From Sphingomonas corticis (GTDB taxonomy: Bacteria > Pseudomonadota > Alphaproteobacteria > Sphingomonadales > Sphingomonadaceae), in NCBI RefSeq assembly GCF_012035195.1, contig NZ_JAAVJH010000007.1, forward strand, positions 1 to 64,000: a stretch of DNA of 64,000 bases, written 5' to 3'. This document shows, one piece after another, positions 63,959 to 64,000 of the stretch; positions within the stretch are counted from its first letter, which is position 1, and the number at the start of each line of letters is the position of its first letter. Position numbers and translations under genes: made by a program. The notes beneath the pieces are model-generated. The model saw nothing but the letters and a program-made list of their open reading frames with translations, did no database searches and was not told the DNA's origin.

Positions 63959-63981
63959 CCCCGACGACAGGAGGCGATCCG

Positions 63982-64000
63982 ATGTCCGATCCGAACGTCT
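63982..64000 (+). CDS. Start of a further psp-operon gene, cut by the window
   Basis: Only MSDPNV is visible. AGGAGG lies six bases before the ATG at 63982, so a translated gene is very likely. Its product cannot be told from this piece. Confidence 0.6.

Overview
The window reads as chromosomal DNA of a GC-rich alphaproteobacterium, most likely Sphingomonas or a close sphingomonad. Pointers are the gene content (several TonB-dependent receptors, DUF2336 beside a histidine-kinase-like protein, DUF924, CPA1 antiporter), the ffh/rpsP/rimM/trmD/rplS neighbourhood, a sigma54-type psp locus, and dispersed palindromes of the kind common in that family. This is a judgement from reading; no searches were run.

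Layout. 1-2847: a small integrated element with a tyrosine integrase, a three-gene operon of unknown function, and at its right edge the 3' part of a tRNA-Glu gene that looks like an attachment-site remnant. 3014-4016: glutathione transferase and a YdeI/OmpD-associated protein. 4279-8667: an ECF sigma/anti-sigma pair diverging from two tandem ferritin-like secreted proteins and a beta-barrel protein. 8851-10041: remnant of a GH29 fucosidase. 10487-16676: TonB receptor, acyltransferase, CPA1 antiporter. 16704-27109: a carbohydrate locus (TonB receptor, ABC ATPase, LacI regulator, lipoprotein with a probable alpha/alpha-barrel, solute-binding protein, two permeases, DUF1861 protein) with two matching operator-like palindromes. 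27164-36903: a tightly overlapped operon on the minus strand with a giant (about 1850 aa) multicopper oxidase, a secreted propeller-like protein, a SCO protein and a cytochrome c. 36998-42149: comEC, gltX, gltA and a small membrane protein. 42161-48015: a kinase-like protein lacking its phospho-acceptor His, DUF2336, an NTP-transferase-like membrane protein and a DPP-IV-type peptidase.

48156-54822 holds rplS, trmD, rimM, rpsP and ffh. The usually compact cluster is split by a VapBC toxin-antitoxin pair that overlaps trmD, and by a divergent thioredoxin-reductase-like/potassium-channel pair. 55218-59692: DUF924, mtaB, ftsY, yciB, a small hydrophilic protein and sodB. 59789-64000: the phage-shock locus, with pspF facing a sigma54 promoter, a 44-residue peptide gene, pspA, pspB, pspC and then at least four further one-membrane-span, coiled-coil genes sharing the PspB-like ending; it runs off the right edge.

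Main leads: the extended psp operon, the giant multicopper oxidase operon, the unknown operon on the tRNA-Glu element, and essential trmD/rplS lying directly behind a toxin-antitoxin promoter.
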